This document shows, one piece after another, positions 43,125-52,637 of a stretch of DNA of 64,000 nt. Position 1 is the first letter of the stretch, and each line of letters starts with the position of its first letter. This DNA is from Alphaproteobacteria bacterium 46_93_T64 (GTDB lineage Bacteria; Pseudomonadota; Alphaproteobacteria; Sneathiellales; Sneathiellaceae), in contig MAAN01000011.1 in NCBI GenBank assembly GCA_002163135.1, forward strand, positions 186,001-250,000. The letters run 5' to 3'. The translations under genes and the position numbers were made by a program. The notes under the pieces are model-generated. The model made no database searches and was not told where the DNA came from. It worked only from the letters and a program-made list of their open reading frames with translations.

Positions 43125-43928
43125 ATGAACCGTCCAACAAAATATTGTTCGATCATAATCTTGTTGGTAGCCACTGTTTTTAGTGAGGGAAATATGGCAA
43201 ATGCGCAAGAATTGGAATTAGGTGATGGTGGAAAAATAAACGCATCCGAGTTACCCTTTTTGTTCAAACGGTCAAAAATATTAGATTTTGTTAGAAATGC
43301 AGAGACAAATTCATTTGCCCTTGCAGTAGGTGCGGCACCTTGCTCTTCTTATTCTTATTCGTCTTGGGGAGGCACATCTCCTAAAAAAAGATCAGTAGAG
43401 CAATGTAATGCATTTCTAGAGACTTGGTTGATCGATTATCCGCAAAGTGTTGTAAAAAACTGCTCGTGTAATATTGCTATCTTGAACAAAAAAATCATAG
43501 ACAAACCTCGTCTCAATAACGATCAATATTACTCTATTCTCAAATTGTATATCTCTGATGCTTCTGGGAAAGTAAATATTCATCGTGGTTTTTTGGGATA
43601 CGAAGTGGAGGAATTAGTCAACCAAGAAGCTCACATTTACAATCAAAATTTTGATGAGATATGCAAAGGTAACCTAGACCCTTCGTTAGGAACCGGTGGA
43701 TTTAAATTGGAATGTTTTGGCGCTTCCATGAAAGCGGAAGGTGTAATGACCATGAAGGTAGGATTGTTTTCAAAGACGCATTCAGTCGGCAATGCGGTTC
43801 TGGATACTGGTGAAAAATTCGGGTTCATTACTGGACTAAACGATGAAGATATTAAGGAGCTATACCCAAGTTTTCCAGATCCTGAGCCAGAGTCAAACTC
43901 ACCCAAACAAGCTAATGAAAGCCCTTAA
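43125..43928 (+). CDS. secreted hypothetical protein
   Basis: N-terminal signal peptide (SIIILLVATVFSEGNMANAQ); overlaps following protease gene. Confidence 0.7.
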   Translation: MNRPTKYCSIIILLVATVFSEGNMANAQELELGDGGKINASELPFLFKRSKILDFVRNAETNSFALAVGAAPCSSYSYSSWGGTSPKKRSVEQCNAFLETWLIDYPQSVVKNCSCNIAILNKKIIDKPRLNNDQYYSILKLYISDASGKVNIHRGFLGYEVEELVNQEAHIYNQNFDEICKGNLDPSLGTGGFKLECFGASMKAEGVMTMKVGLFSKTHSVGNAVLDTGEKFGFITGLNDEDIKELYPSFPDPEPESNSPKQANESP

Positions 43929-44886
43929 AATGCTCGCTCATAGAGTATGGTTAGTTTCAACCGTATCTTTTCTTCTTGTTGCAGTTCAACTGAGTCTTGT
44001 GGGCGCGGAAGAAAATAGCTCTTTCAATCAATGTTTTAGTGATCCAAAAACTTGCTTTAAAGACGGGAACCTTTGGCACAAAAAATCAGGTCAAGTTGAA
44101 CGCGACCGTAAAGAGAGAGACAGAAAGGCAGCTGAAGAAGTAGAAAGGAACCGGAAGGCCGCAAAGCTAGAGCAACAACGTAAGGCACAGGACGAAAAAA
44201 CAGCAGAGGCAGCGCGAAGAGCAGAAAAAGCTCGAAAACCAGTGTTTGCTTCTTCAGGAACAGGGTTCGCCGTTTCCAAGCTTGGTCATATTGTGACAAA
44301 TCGCCACGTTATCGATGGATGTAGCGAGATTAATATTCATGATGGCACCGATATTGTTAGAGCGCGAGTAGTCTCAGAGGATATCCGAAATGATTTGGCG
44401 CTTTTAAAGGGAAATTTTGAGCCTTCGACAATTTTTCCATTGAGTAGAAAAAATCCCGAATTGATGCAAGAAATTTATGTCGCAGGCTATCCATTTGGAA
44501 AAGAAATTAGCTCTTTATTAAAAATTACAAGTGGTATCGTAAGCTCTCTCTCGGGCGTAGGAAACGACTTTTCTAATGTTCAAATTGATGCCGCTATTCA
44601 ACCAGGCAACAGTGGTGGTCCGATATTTACCGTATATGGGAACGTCATCGGTGTAGTAGTCTCAAGATTGAGCTCCAAAGTAATAAGTGAAATATGGGGA
44701 GTCGCTCCAGAGAACACAAATTTTGGAATAAAGTCGACTATACTTATTAATCTCTTGGAAAGTAATAATGTTCGTCTTGCTCGGGAACATACTAAAATAG
44801 TATCCAAATCAGAGTTAGGTGCGATGATCGCAGGCGCGACTTACTATCTTTCTTGTTGGAAAATTAGATCTCAGATCAAAAAATGA
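43915..44886 (+). CDS. secreted trypsin-like serine protease with N-terminal charged coiled coil
   Basis: GTGFAVSKLGHIVTNRHVIDG (His), DIRNDLALLK (Asp), AAIQPGNSGGPIF (Ser). Confidence 0.85.
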   Translation: MKALKMLAHRVWLVSTVSFLLVAVQLSLVGAEENSSFNQCFSDPKTCFKDGNLWHKKSGQVERDRKERDRKAAEEVERNRKAAKLEQQRKAQDEKTAEAARRAEKARKPVFASSGTGFAVSKLGHIVTNRHVIDGCSEINIHDGTDIVRARVVSEDIRNDLALLKGNFEPSTIFPLSRKNPELMQEIYVAGYPFGKEISSLLKITSGIVSSLSGVGNDFSNVQIDAAIQPGNSGGPIFTVYGNVIGVVVSRLSSKVISEIWGVAPENTNFGIKSTILINLLESNNVRLAREHTKIVSKSELGAMIAGATYYLSCWKIRSQIKK

Positions 44887-45035
44887 AGTCATCAAAAGAT
44901 GATGTTCGAAGAGGTTCAGGAAAAATAGGGCTGTCAGATGAATGCGAACTGGTCTCAGTTAAGCATGGTATCGCAGCTATTAAGCGCCACCAAATTGTCG
45001 CCACTCAGCAAGAGCTGCGTCACGTAGAACTTTAA
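44883..45035 (+). CDS. small ORF (50 aa) with ATGA overlap to the protease gene
   Basis: MKSSKDDVRRGSGKIGLSDECELVSVKHGIAAIKRHQIVATQQELRHVEL*; start codon overlaps upstream stop (ATGA). Confidence 0.4.
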   Translation: MKSSKDDVRRGSGKIGLSDECELVSVKHGIAAIKRHQIVATQQELRHVEL

Positions 45036-45050
45036 GTGTGTCTCAAGAAT

Positions 45051-45260
45051 TTAGATGACGTTCCTTGTTGAATTGGTTGGAAATTGAAGAATGAATTTCG
45101 AGCCTGTCCCAAGTTTTGTGTAAGTGTGTTTACTGTCGCCATGTTTAATTTGATAAAATTCGTTATGGGCTTCTGGAAACTTCATTTCACTTAGGTCAAT
45201 TCGGTCAAGGTAGCAGATAACCGTTTGATTGCGGCCTTCGAACTTTGGTGGCGATGCCTC
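45051..45260 (-). pseudogene. C-terminal gene remnant of unknown family
   Basis: Open frame without start EASPPKFEGRNQTVICYLDRIDLSEMKFPEAHNEFYQIKHGDSKHTYTKLGTGSKFILQFPTNSTRNVI*. Confidence 0.4.
45130..45160. repeat. dispersed repeat copy B
   Basis: TTACTGTCGCCATGTTTAATTTGATAAAATT; see 42809 and 45762. Confidence 0.55.
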
Positions 45261-45761
45261 TTATGTGAGGAGCTGTTTATTTGGGTAATAGTACAGTAAT
45301 TCAGTAGTCAAAACAGAACTCAACATTCTTAGTACCAATTAACTAGACGCAAATTAATCACGCTGCTAGTCTGGCCCCTATGACGAGTTTTTGATCCTTA
45401 TCAGAACTCCTTAAGGGAGAAGCTTAATGTCGCAATAGATCAACTGTGATGCTACGGGAGAGATCGAGTAACTATAGAATAATTGTAGGAGTTGGACCAC
45501 CATATCAAAAAGGGGATCGGGATTATTTGTCGGTGGTGCAGGCTTAGAACTTGTTGACGAGGAAAAAGGTAAAAAAGATATGAGCGCTCTAAATATGTCA
45601 ACTAAAGGTATATGCAGTAAATAAATGAGGCATTATTAGAGGTATCTCTAATTGACTCTAAATCGTAAACAGATATCCGGCTCCTGCGCTGTCGCTGTGG
45701 CTAGGAACGGGGTATAGGTGTATTTAGATAATTGAATAGACCATTAGAATGTTTGGGCCTC

Positions 45762-45790
45762 TACTGCCGCCATACTTAATTTGATAAATA
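45762..45790. repeat. dispersed repeat copy C
   Basis: TACTGCCGCCATACTTAATTTGATAAATA; see 42809 and 45130. Confidence 0.55.
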
Positions 45791-45868
45791 TCGATATCGG
45801 CATGAAGGCATCTCCAAAAATGTTATGAATTTTTAAAAATCAAATAACTAGAGAGAGTAGAATAGAAA

Positions 45869-46081
45869 ATGCAAATAATATTAAAGATAGTTTTTACTGT
45901 CGGTGTTCTATTTGTTGCTTTGGTTTTGTTGGGATTGACTAATATACCAGGGTATGGCGGTGCATTGCCGATGATGATCATCGGGTTAGCTACGTTTGCT
46001 GGAATACGTGCTGTTTGGAAATATAAATCAAAAGAAAAAGAAGTCTCTTCCAATATGCCTAAACTTGATAAAGGTGCTTAG
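45869..46081 (+). CDS. small membrane protein
   Basis: 70 aa, two hydrophobic segments, directly upstream of J-domain gene. Confidence 0.6.
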   Translation: MQIILKIVFTVGVLFVALVLLGLTNIPGYGGALPMMIIGLATFAGIRAVWKYKSKEKEVSSNMPKLDKGA

Positions 46082-46087
46082 CACTTA

Positions 46088-46531
46088 GTGTTCATTGATT
46101 ATTATTCAATTCTGAATGTAGACCATAAAGTTAATTCAGAAGTCATAAAAAAAGCCTACAGAAGCCAAGCTATTAAATGGCATCCTGATAAGAATTCAGG
46201 GAAGAATACAACTAGAGAGATGGAGCAAGTAAACGAGGCTTACTTGATCTTGGGCGATCCTGATGCGCGAAAAAGATATGACAAAGAATATACGCTATTT
46301 ATACAAAGAATTGCGGACAATAAAAGTACTGATTCAAATTATGATATTCAGGATGATGTCTTAAAGGAATGGATAAATAAGGCGAGACGGCAATCTATTG
46401 ATTTAGCAAAACAAACGATACAAGATATTTCTGGATTGACTAAAGAAAGCGCTAGTGCAGCATTTACTAGAGTGAAGTATCTAGTTATTTTGTATATTTT
46501 AATTCAAATTGCATGGGTTCTGGTTACTTAA
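46088..46531 (+). CDS. J-domain protein with C-terminal TM
   Basis: DYYSILNVDHKVNSEVIKKAYRSQAIKWHPDKNSGK (HPD), C-terminal hydrophobic segment; GTG start. Confidence 0.85.
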   Translation: MFIDYYSILNVDHKVNSEVIKKAYRSQAIKWHPDKNSGKNTTREMEQVNEAYLILGDPDARKRYDKEYTLFIQRIADNKSTDSNYDIQDDVLKEWINKARRQSIDLAKQTIQDISGLTKESASAAFTRVKYLVILYILIQIAWVLVT

Positions 46532-46745
46532 AAATTTCATTTGTCATGCCTTAAGTTTTATGAATTAGCAGACAAGACAGATGGCTCCAGCCAAGGCGAT
46601 CGATGATATCCATCGGGCAACGAGTGAACGCTATTTATAAACTCTTTGTAAGATGGAGAAGTCAAGAAATTGACTGTATCGCCCTTCATTCCTATACCTG
46701 TTTCAATGCCCTTGCGAAGGGTGTGAACAGGCTCCTCCCTGAAAT

Positions 46746-47429
46746 CTACACCTCAATGATGGCATGCCTTGGTTCACTACTCCAATTCCCCCAACCAGGG
46801 TTTACTAGATTAACCCCATTTACCTTATCAGTATTCGAAACAGGAATATGTATATGTCCGGACAACAAGTAAGTAGGTTTTAACAAACCCGTTTGTAATG
46901 ATCTCCGAAGTTTCGGGCATCCGTAATCACCAAACTGACCAATTGATACTTTGGTTTTTGCTGGAGGAACATGACATAATAAGACGTCACATTCCTGAAA
47001 CTTGTAATGGTCTTCCCCTTGATAAGGCATGCAGCCTATTTTCACACCATCCAAATCAACTATGGCACCGTCAGTATAAACTCCGGGCAAACCAATTTTT
47101 GACAGCCACGTTTCCTCCTGTGGCATTTCAGGCTGCGAAGAAAATTCCATATATTCTTCATCCTCTACAAAAAGCGCCTCAAGAGCTCCCATACTCAGAT
47201 CGGGCTCCAAGACATCATGATTGCCCGAGCACATGAACACTGGTTTCGGCAAATCTTCCAGCCAAGATAACATCCTTGCAATTTGTTTTTCTGGCGACCC
47301 TTCGTTTTCACCTGCCTCGCTCATAAAGTCACCGGTCAAACAAACAGCGTCGAAGTCACCAGCTCGTTTCGATATCCAGTTGAAAATTGACTTGTCGAAA
47401 TGAATATCTGTTACATGCAGAAATTGCAT
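46746..47429 (-). CDS. metallophosphoesterase
   Basis: MQFLHVTDIHFD, CLTGDFM, CSGNHD, LLCHVPP, LLSGHIHIP motifs. Confidence 0.9.
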   Translation of the reverse strand: MQFLHVTDIHFDKSIFNWISKRAGDFDAVCLTGDFMSEAGENEGSPEKQIARMLSWLEDLPKPVFMCSGNHDVLEPDLSMGALEALFVEDEEYMEFSSQPEMPQEETWLSKIGLPGVYTDGAIVDLDGVKIGCMPYQGEDHYKFQECDVLLCHVPPAKTKVSIGQFGDYGCPKLRRSLQTGLLKPTYLLSGHIHIPVSNTDKVNGVNLVNPGWGNWSSEPRHAIIEV

Positions 47430-47460
47430 AGCCCCTCCTCACAAAAAAATTCAAGAGGCC

Positions 47461-47895
47461 TTAGCCTTGTTTGAATATTACGTCCTCAAGCGGTACTCGA
47501 AATTCACTTAGAATTTTTTCTTTTAAGTCAGGGTATTCAACAAAATACTCATTACGTGTGAACACATAATACTTTTGATTTTCTTTAGCGAAATCGATAT
47601 AGCCTCTTGGGAAATCGGTAAATTCACGGTCCCTAATTTCAGGAATATCCTTCCTTAATCCCTCCCAATATCGGGATTGAGCGCTTTCTGTTTTTTGACC
47701 ATCTACAAATCCCTCACCTTCCCGAACTGGCATAGAGTTTACTAGAAGATTACCGCTTGGAAGCAACCACCAAACCCCTACCTCGGGGCTTCCAACCGCT
47801 ATTTGCGTTTTAATTCTCTCTTGCCGTTCCACGATAGGCTTAATGGGGATATTTCTCTGTGACTTCATGCCAGAAATCCTTTGCTCTAAGTTCAA
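47461..47895 (-). CDS. hypothetical protein
   Basis: 144-aa ORF in operon-like run. Confidence 0.6.
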   Translation of the reverse strand: MNLEQRISGMKSQRNIPIKPIVERQERIKTQIAVGSPEVGVWWLLPSGNLLVNSMPVREGEGFVDGQKTESAQSRYWEGLRKDIPEIRDREFTDFPRGYIDFAKENQKYYVFTRNEYFVEYPDLKEKILSEFRVPLEDVIFKQG

Positions 47896-47943
47896 CGCGC
47901 CAGCATTTTAAAAGAATGAGAGGGAAAGTGAAGTTAGGTGACT

Positions 47944-48897
47944 TTACGGCATATTCCATGAGGCGGCCTCACAAAGAAGCGAGCCAAAACCAGAGCTAAC
48001 CTCATTGCTACTCTCTGAAAAATGAAATCGCCCATCGACACATAGCGTACTGCTTTTTGTCCATATTTTATTCTTCCCATTCAATTCATTCAGTGCAGGC
48101 TGAAGCCAAATATCTCCATTTTTTGTTGACTTTTGATTATCCATAGGCATATCACCTGGATCATCAACTATAAGAAGGGCAACAGGCCTCACCACCCCCT
48201 CAGGCATCGGGATTTGAGTGTCAAATAGCTCGTTTACTAGAGAAATTGAATTCTTGTATGCCTTAACTATTTGGTTTTCTCTACACTTCAGTTGAGCATT
48301 ATATTTTCCAACTTGACTAATTACTTCTGGCTTTCCAATTGCGCTTCTCACACGACTATCCCGTCGGCGTTTAACTTCGACAAAAAACAATTTTTTGTTC
48401 GGCATCAGAAAGACGAGATCTATGCGATCACTTCTTCTTCCTTCTTCGTGATCGAGTGAATAGAAAGTTGCCTCAACATCGATGAGAAGAGGTTTTTTCC
48501 CATCGAATTTGTTAGCGATGGCTGAAAAATTCCTAAACAATTTAGAGATTTGAAAATTTTCTCTTGATGCTTTCCCTTTCAACTGACATCTCTGCTTAAT
48601 TGCAATGAAATTTCGATCTATGTCATCAGCAGGCACTAAAATTTCACCACTTTTTGGTGAAGCCTCACCTTTAGAAGGAAAATAAGCATCATTCATTCGA
48701 TAACTCTTCGAGTTTCTACTGAAAGGCCGTGATCCAGCAAAATAGAAGTCGAGTTTATTTTCTCTGAAAGCCGCAAAAAACTCTCCACCTCGAGTGGCTG
48801 GTTTCAAGTTTTTCCGAAAAAAAATGCAATCCTTCATATTATCGAGAGAAGCAAACTTTCTTAAAAACTCTCTTTTTATTCCAATTCCATTTGTCAT
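47944..48897 (-). CDS. hypothetical protein with PD-(D/E)XK nuclease-like core
   Basis: RSDRIDLVFLMPNKKLFFVEVKRRRDSR ... GKPEVISQVGKYNAQ matches D-x(n)-ExK-Q arrangement. Confidence 0.6.
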   Translation of the reverse strand: MTNGIGIKREFLRKFASLDNMKDCIFFRKNLKPATRGGEFFAAFRENKLDFYFAGSRPFSRNSKSYRMNDAYFPSKGEASPKSGEILVPADDIDRNFIAIKQRCQLKGKASRENFQISKLFRNFSAIANKFDGKKPLLIDVEATFYSLDHEEGRRSDRIDLVFLMPNKKLFFVEVKRRRDSRVRSAIGKPEVISQVGKYNAQLKCRENQIVKAYKNSISLVNELFDTQIPMPEGVVRPVALLIVDDPGDMPMDNQKSTKNGDIWLQPALNELNGKNKIWTKSSTLCVDGRFHFSESSNEVSSGFGSLLCEAASWNMP

Positions 48898-48964
48898 GAG
48901 TATATACTCCTAAATTCAGCTACTTAGACGGTATTGATTAATCTGAATTTGCTACTCGCAAGTG

Positions 48965-50215
48965 CTAAACAACCCACCATTCCACATCGCTTTTTTGTTT
49001 TACATTGTCGAAAAACTCTTCAAATCGATCCGTTTCAAAAGAGTGGATCGGTACAAGTTTTTTAGGCGCTAAAGCTTCTGAAAGACGCTTTAGGTCTTTG
49101 ACAGGAGCATGACCGGATGTGTGTATCTTTGACATAGGGATGCCCTTTTTCTTCAGCCATTTTTGAAACTTGATCATACGCTCTTCTTGCAGATATCCGC
49201 TCCACATTGAATAGGCGAAACGTGCGCCGTTTAGGCAGTCAGCAAACTCCAAATCCCTATACATCCAGGGACGCATGAGCATCACATATTTATCTGGGTT
49301 ACTTGAAAGATCTTCAGGATAGATGCGGTCAATATTGTGTCGCTTTAAATCTCCAAATAACTCGTTCTTTTTGATCTGAAGTCGTTGTGCATGGGGTGTA
49401 AATAAATTCACCCCTTCCCATGATGTTTGCGGAATTGTGTCGGCGCCTGTGGCCTCCAGAATGACGGCGGTATAGAGATCAATGACCAAATTTCGCCCTG
49501 TTCTTTTCGCCGCCCTATAAGTGGTCACAACTCGATCAATATTTTGGGCGCTGGTATAGATCAGATACAAACCTTCTGTTTGTTTGATATCTGCGACAAA
49601 CTTCTCTTCAAGATCACTTTCTGTTGGAAAACCAAGTTCCGTATTGGTTCGGCCAATTGTTGTTCCCTCCATCAACAACAGATCTATATCTTTGGGAGGA
49701 TTGCGTACCAATCGTTCAAACAATTGTTGTTTACGTCCGTGGGCCCTAAAATCACCAGAATAAAACAGCCTCTTTCCATTTGCTTCAATAAGAAGTGAGT
49801 ATGCATCAAAAGCGGAGTGATCGACCAAATAGGGCGTGATCTTGAAAGGACCAATTTCAAATGATTTTTGGTTTTCAAAATGAACAGTGTTGTCGAAGTA
49901 CTTTCCGTTCGGGACATACTTGCTCGCTGCCTTGAGAATGTTGTTGGCACTCTCCCCAATATAGACAGGAACATCATTGGGTAGAAGATGGGCGAGGCCG
50001 AAATGATCTTGGTGAGGGTGAGAGATAACGACCCCCAGCAGATCTTCATCCGGTTCTCTAAATCCTTTGACTTCAGGCAAGAGATCTAGCTCGCTCGTGC
50101 TATCGTCAGCATCCAATGGCAATCCAACATCGAGAGCAATTCGTTTGCCTTCTGCTTCTAGTTCGATACAAGTTCCGCCAATTTGCTTGGTACCACGGTG
50201 AATATTAACGCGCAT
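48965..50215 (-). CDS. MBL-fold metallo-hydrolase (RNase J/beta-CASP-like)
   Basis: GTKQIGGTCIELEAEGKRIALDVG, VISHPHQDHFG, LIYTSAQNIDR, HTSGHAPVKDLKRL. Confidence 0.85.
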   Translation of the reverse strand: MRVNIHRGTKQIGGTCIELEAEGKRIALDVGLPLDADDSTSELDLLPEVKGFREPDEDLLGVVISHPHQDHFGLAHLLPNDVPVYIGESANNILKAASKYVPNGKYFDNTVHFENQKSFEIGPFKITPYLVDHSAFDAYSLLIEANGKRLFYSGDFRAHGRKQQLFERLVRNPPKDIDLLLMEGTTIGRTNTELGFPTESDLEEKFVADIKQTEGLYLIYTSAQNIDRVVTTYRAAKRTGRNLVIDLYTAVILEATGADTIPQTSWEGVNLFTPHAQRLQIKKNELFGDLKRHNIDRIYPEDLSSNPDKYVMLMRPWMYRDLEFADCLNGARFAYSMWSGYLQEERMIKFQKWLKKKGIPMSKIHTSGHAPVKDLKRLSEALAPKKLVPIHSFETDRFEEFFDNVKQKSDVEWWVV

Positions 50216-50861
50216 TCGATCCCCCCTATAAGATGAATAAAATGTAACCCCAAATTTATAGAACACACAACCTATCAAGTTGAATTAAAGAAACTACAAA
50301 TACATCCCCATGGCGATCTGCATTTCTGAACTTCAATATTTTTCTAATTCTGGATAGTCATAATGAAGGCTATCCAGCTCCTCTACTTCTGAAATTTATT
50401 CTGGAATTTTCTCACGCTTTATCGATTTTTCATAATGCTCGCCGGCCACCAAGCGGGTACATTTGCGTTCAAGAAAAAGTTTCGCCAACACCGCCCGTAC
50501 TGATGCTTGGTCACGTAGAAAATATGCAGATGCGCATGGAATAAATCCTTTATTCGTTATGCCGATCACACTGCCCCGTTGGACATCAGGATAGTCTTTG
50601 TTCCAAAATCATTGTTGGAGTTCTGACTATTGGGCCATGCATCAACATGGCAATGAGGACCATTATAAAACCCTTCAATCTTCTCAGCTTCAGAAAGAGG
50701 AACAGAAAAATCGTAAACGACATCTTTCCAGTACCACCAGTTTCCAATTCTTGGTTCAATATCTGTCAATTTCTCTCCATTGAGAATTACCTATTTTCTG
50801 TAAATACTAAACTGCTCTGAGATGTGAGAAACCTCACTCCTACAATAGAAGACAGATTGGA

Positions 50862-50878
50862 GTGTCAATTTCTGACAC
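50862..50878. promoter_or_regulatory. inverted repeat GTGTCA-ATTTC-TGACAC, candidate operator
   Basis: 6-bp perfect arms 61 nt upstream of WYL regulator start. Confidence 0.4.
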
Positions 50879-50939
50879 ACACTTTAAAATAAATGAAATT
50901 GATGCATTTAATTAAACTGTAGGTCGCACGGGGACACTA

Positions 50940-51935
50940 ATGCCAATAGAGAAAACCAAGGGTATATTAAAACTCACGCACCACTTACACACATTAAAAG
51001 TGGGGGCTTCCGTTGATGAAATTTCTGAAGAATACGGTATCAGCCGCCGAACCGCGTATCGCTGGTTAAATGAAATAAGAAACTCTGGTCTTTGGGAAGT
51101 AGAAACTGTTGAATATTCTGGTGAAAGTGGTGTTGTTCGATACAAAATTGTTTCGGCTAAAATGCCAACGTCACTAAATATCGGGCCCGATGAATTAGCT
51201 GATCTGGAAGTTGCTGTATCCAAATTCAAACAAGATAACCTTTTACCGCAAGCAAAACGTTTACAAGGATTACTAAATAAGGTGCAGGCGCTTATGGATG
51301 CTCCCACATTAACGAAGTCCACAGCTGACCTAGAAACACTTACCGAAGCAGAAGGGTTGGTAATGCGGGTTGGGCCACGGCCAAACATCAAGCCCTTGAT
51401 TATGGATGCATTGAGGAAAGCAATAAAAGCCTCTTCTGAAATCACAATCCGCTATCACAACAGAACACGAGGAACAACGAAAGACAGGCTCGTTAGGCCA
51501 TATGGTTTTATCCATGGTCATCGACATTACCTTGTTGGATTCCACATTCATGAAAAAGCCAACTGCGTCACCATGTTCAGAATACCGGATATCAAATCAG
51601 TAAAGCTGACAGATCGTATTTTTGTAAAGCCATCTGATTTCAATCTTCAAGAATTTACTGAAAGGTCGTTTGGCACATATCAGGAGGAGCCCTTCGATGT
51701 TGTGTGGAAGTTCTCTCACGAAGCCGCGGAGGCAGCAAAAGACTTTCAATTCCACCCCTCCCAAACATTGGACGAACAAATAGACGGCACTCTCGTCGTA
51801 AAATTTCGAGCAGGAGGCCTGTTGGAGATGGCATGGCACTTGTTCATGTGGGGAGATAAAGTTGAGGTTATTGAACCGTTAAAACTACGCGATATGATGG
51901 AAAACCATCGGCCAAACTGGGACGCGCTTCCATGA
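50940..51935 (+). CDS. HTH/WYL-domain transcriptional regulator
   Basis: ASVDEISEEYGISRRTAYRWLNEIRNSG HTH; ITIRYHNRTRGTTKDRLVRPYGFIHGHRHYLVGF WYL domain. Confidence 0.88.
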   Translation: MPIEKTKGILKLTHHLHTLKVGASVDEISEEYGISRRTAYRWLNEIRNSGLWEVETVEYSGESGVVRYKIVSAKMPTSLNIGPDELADLEVAVSKFKQDNLLPQAKRLQGLLNKVQALMDAPTLTKSTADLETLTEAEGLVMRVGPRPNIKPLIMDALRKAIKASSEITIRYHNRTRGTTKDRLVRPYGFIHGHRHYLVGFHIHEKANCVTMFRIPDIKSVKLTDRIFVKPSDFNLQEFTERSFGTYQEEPFDVVWKFSHEAAEAAKDFQFHPSQTLDEQIDGTLVVKFRAGGLLEMAWHLFMWGDKVEVIEPLKLRDMMENHRPNWDALP

Positions 51936-52637
51936 ATTTGAGTGAATTTAATATTCTCGATTGGTGTGCATAATTCCGTTAGAGTAACAGCTATCAATGA
52001 GACAACATCCTCAAATTCGATATCGATAGGTATTACCAAAGGTTCGCTGGTAATATTAAATGGAACAAATAATTTAAATAGGTGTTCTCGGACGGAAGCT
52101 AGTCAAAGAGTGGATCTAAAAAAAGAAGGTATGGTTTCCACGTGAAGTTCCATCTGAGTGTATGTTCTTGGTAGTCAAAAACACGCTAAATTATTGAAAA
52201 CATTATAGTATCTGACGTGATCCAAACTTAAAAACTCTGCTTTCGGAGGGTGCCAGATAACGAGTTTCTGTAGTTTGCCAAAAATGCCATGACAATTGCT
52301 ATTGCAAACTAAACCATTGTAAAATAACCCAAACTTGTGGTCGATGGGCTTACTGAAAATTTGTTGCGTGTATCTTTAACGATGTGTTCGGGGTTGTTCG
52401 TGCCTTCCTAATGGACCGATTTATTCTTCCAGATAACGAGAGTAATATTCACGAACTTGAACTGAGTGACAAATCTTTCTGCGTCAAGGTGAGTTGCAAG
52501 GGCAAATTTAATATGCTGTTTTCTACTTTTTCTGAAAGAGTCGGCGTTCTTGTATGAAACTATTTGATGGGATGTAAAGGTAAATGTTACACTTTTAAAT
52601 TGTTCAATAATTCTGTTTATCTTGTGGGAGAGGAAAA

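Noticed and set aside
45100-45126. GAGCCTGTCCCAAGTTTTGTGTAAGTG looked like an IS256-type terminal inverted repeat
   Set aside because: The stretch lies inside a continuous minus-strand coding frame (45051-45260) and no partner repeat or transposase was found nearby.
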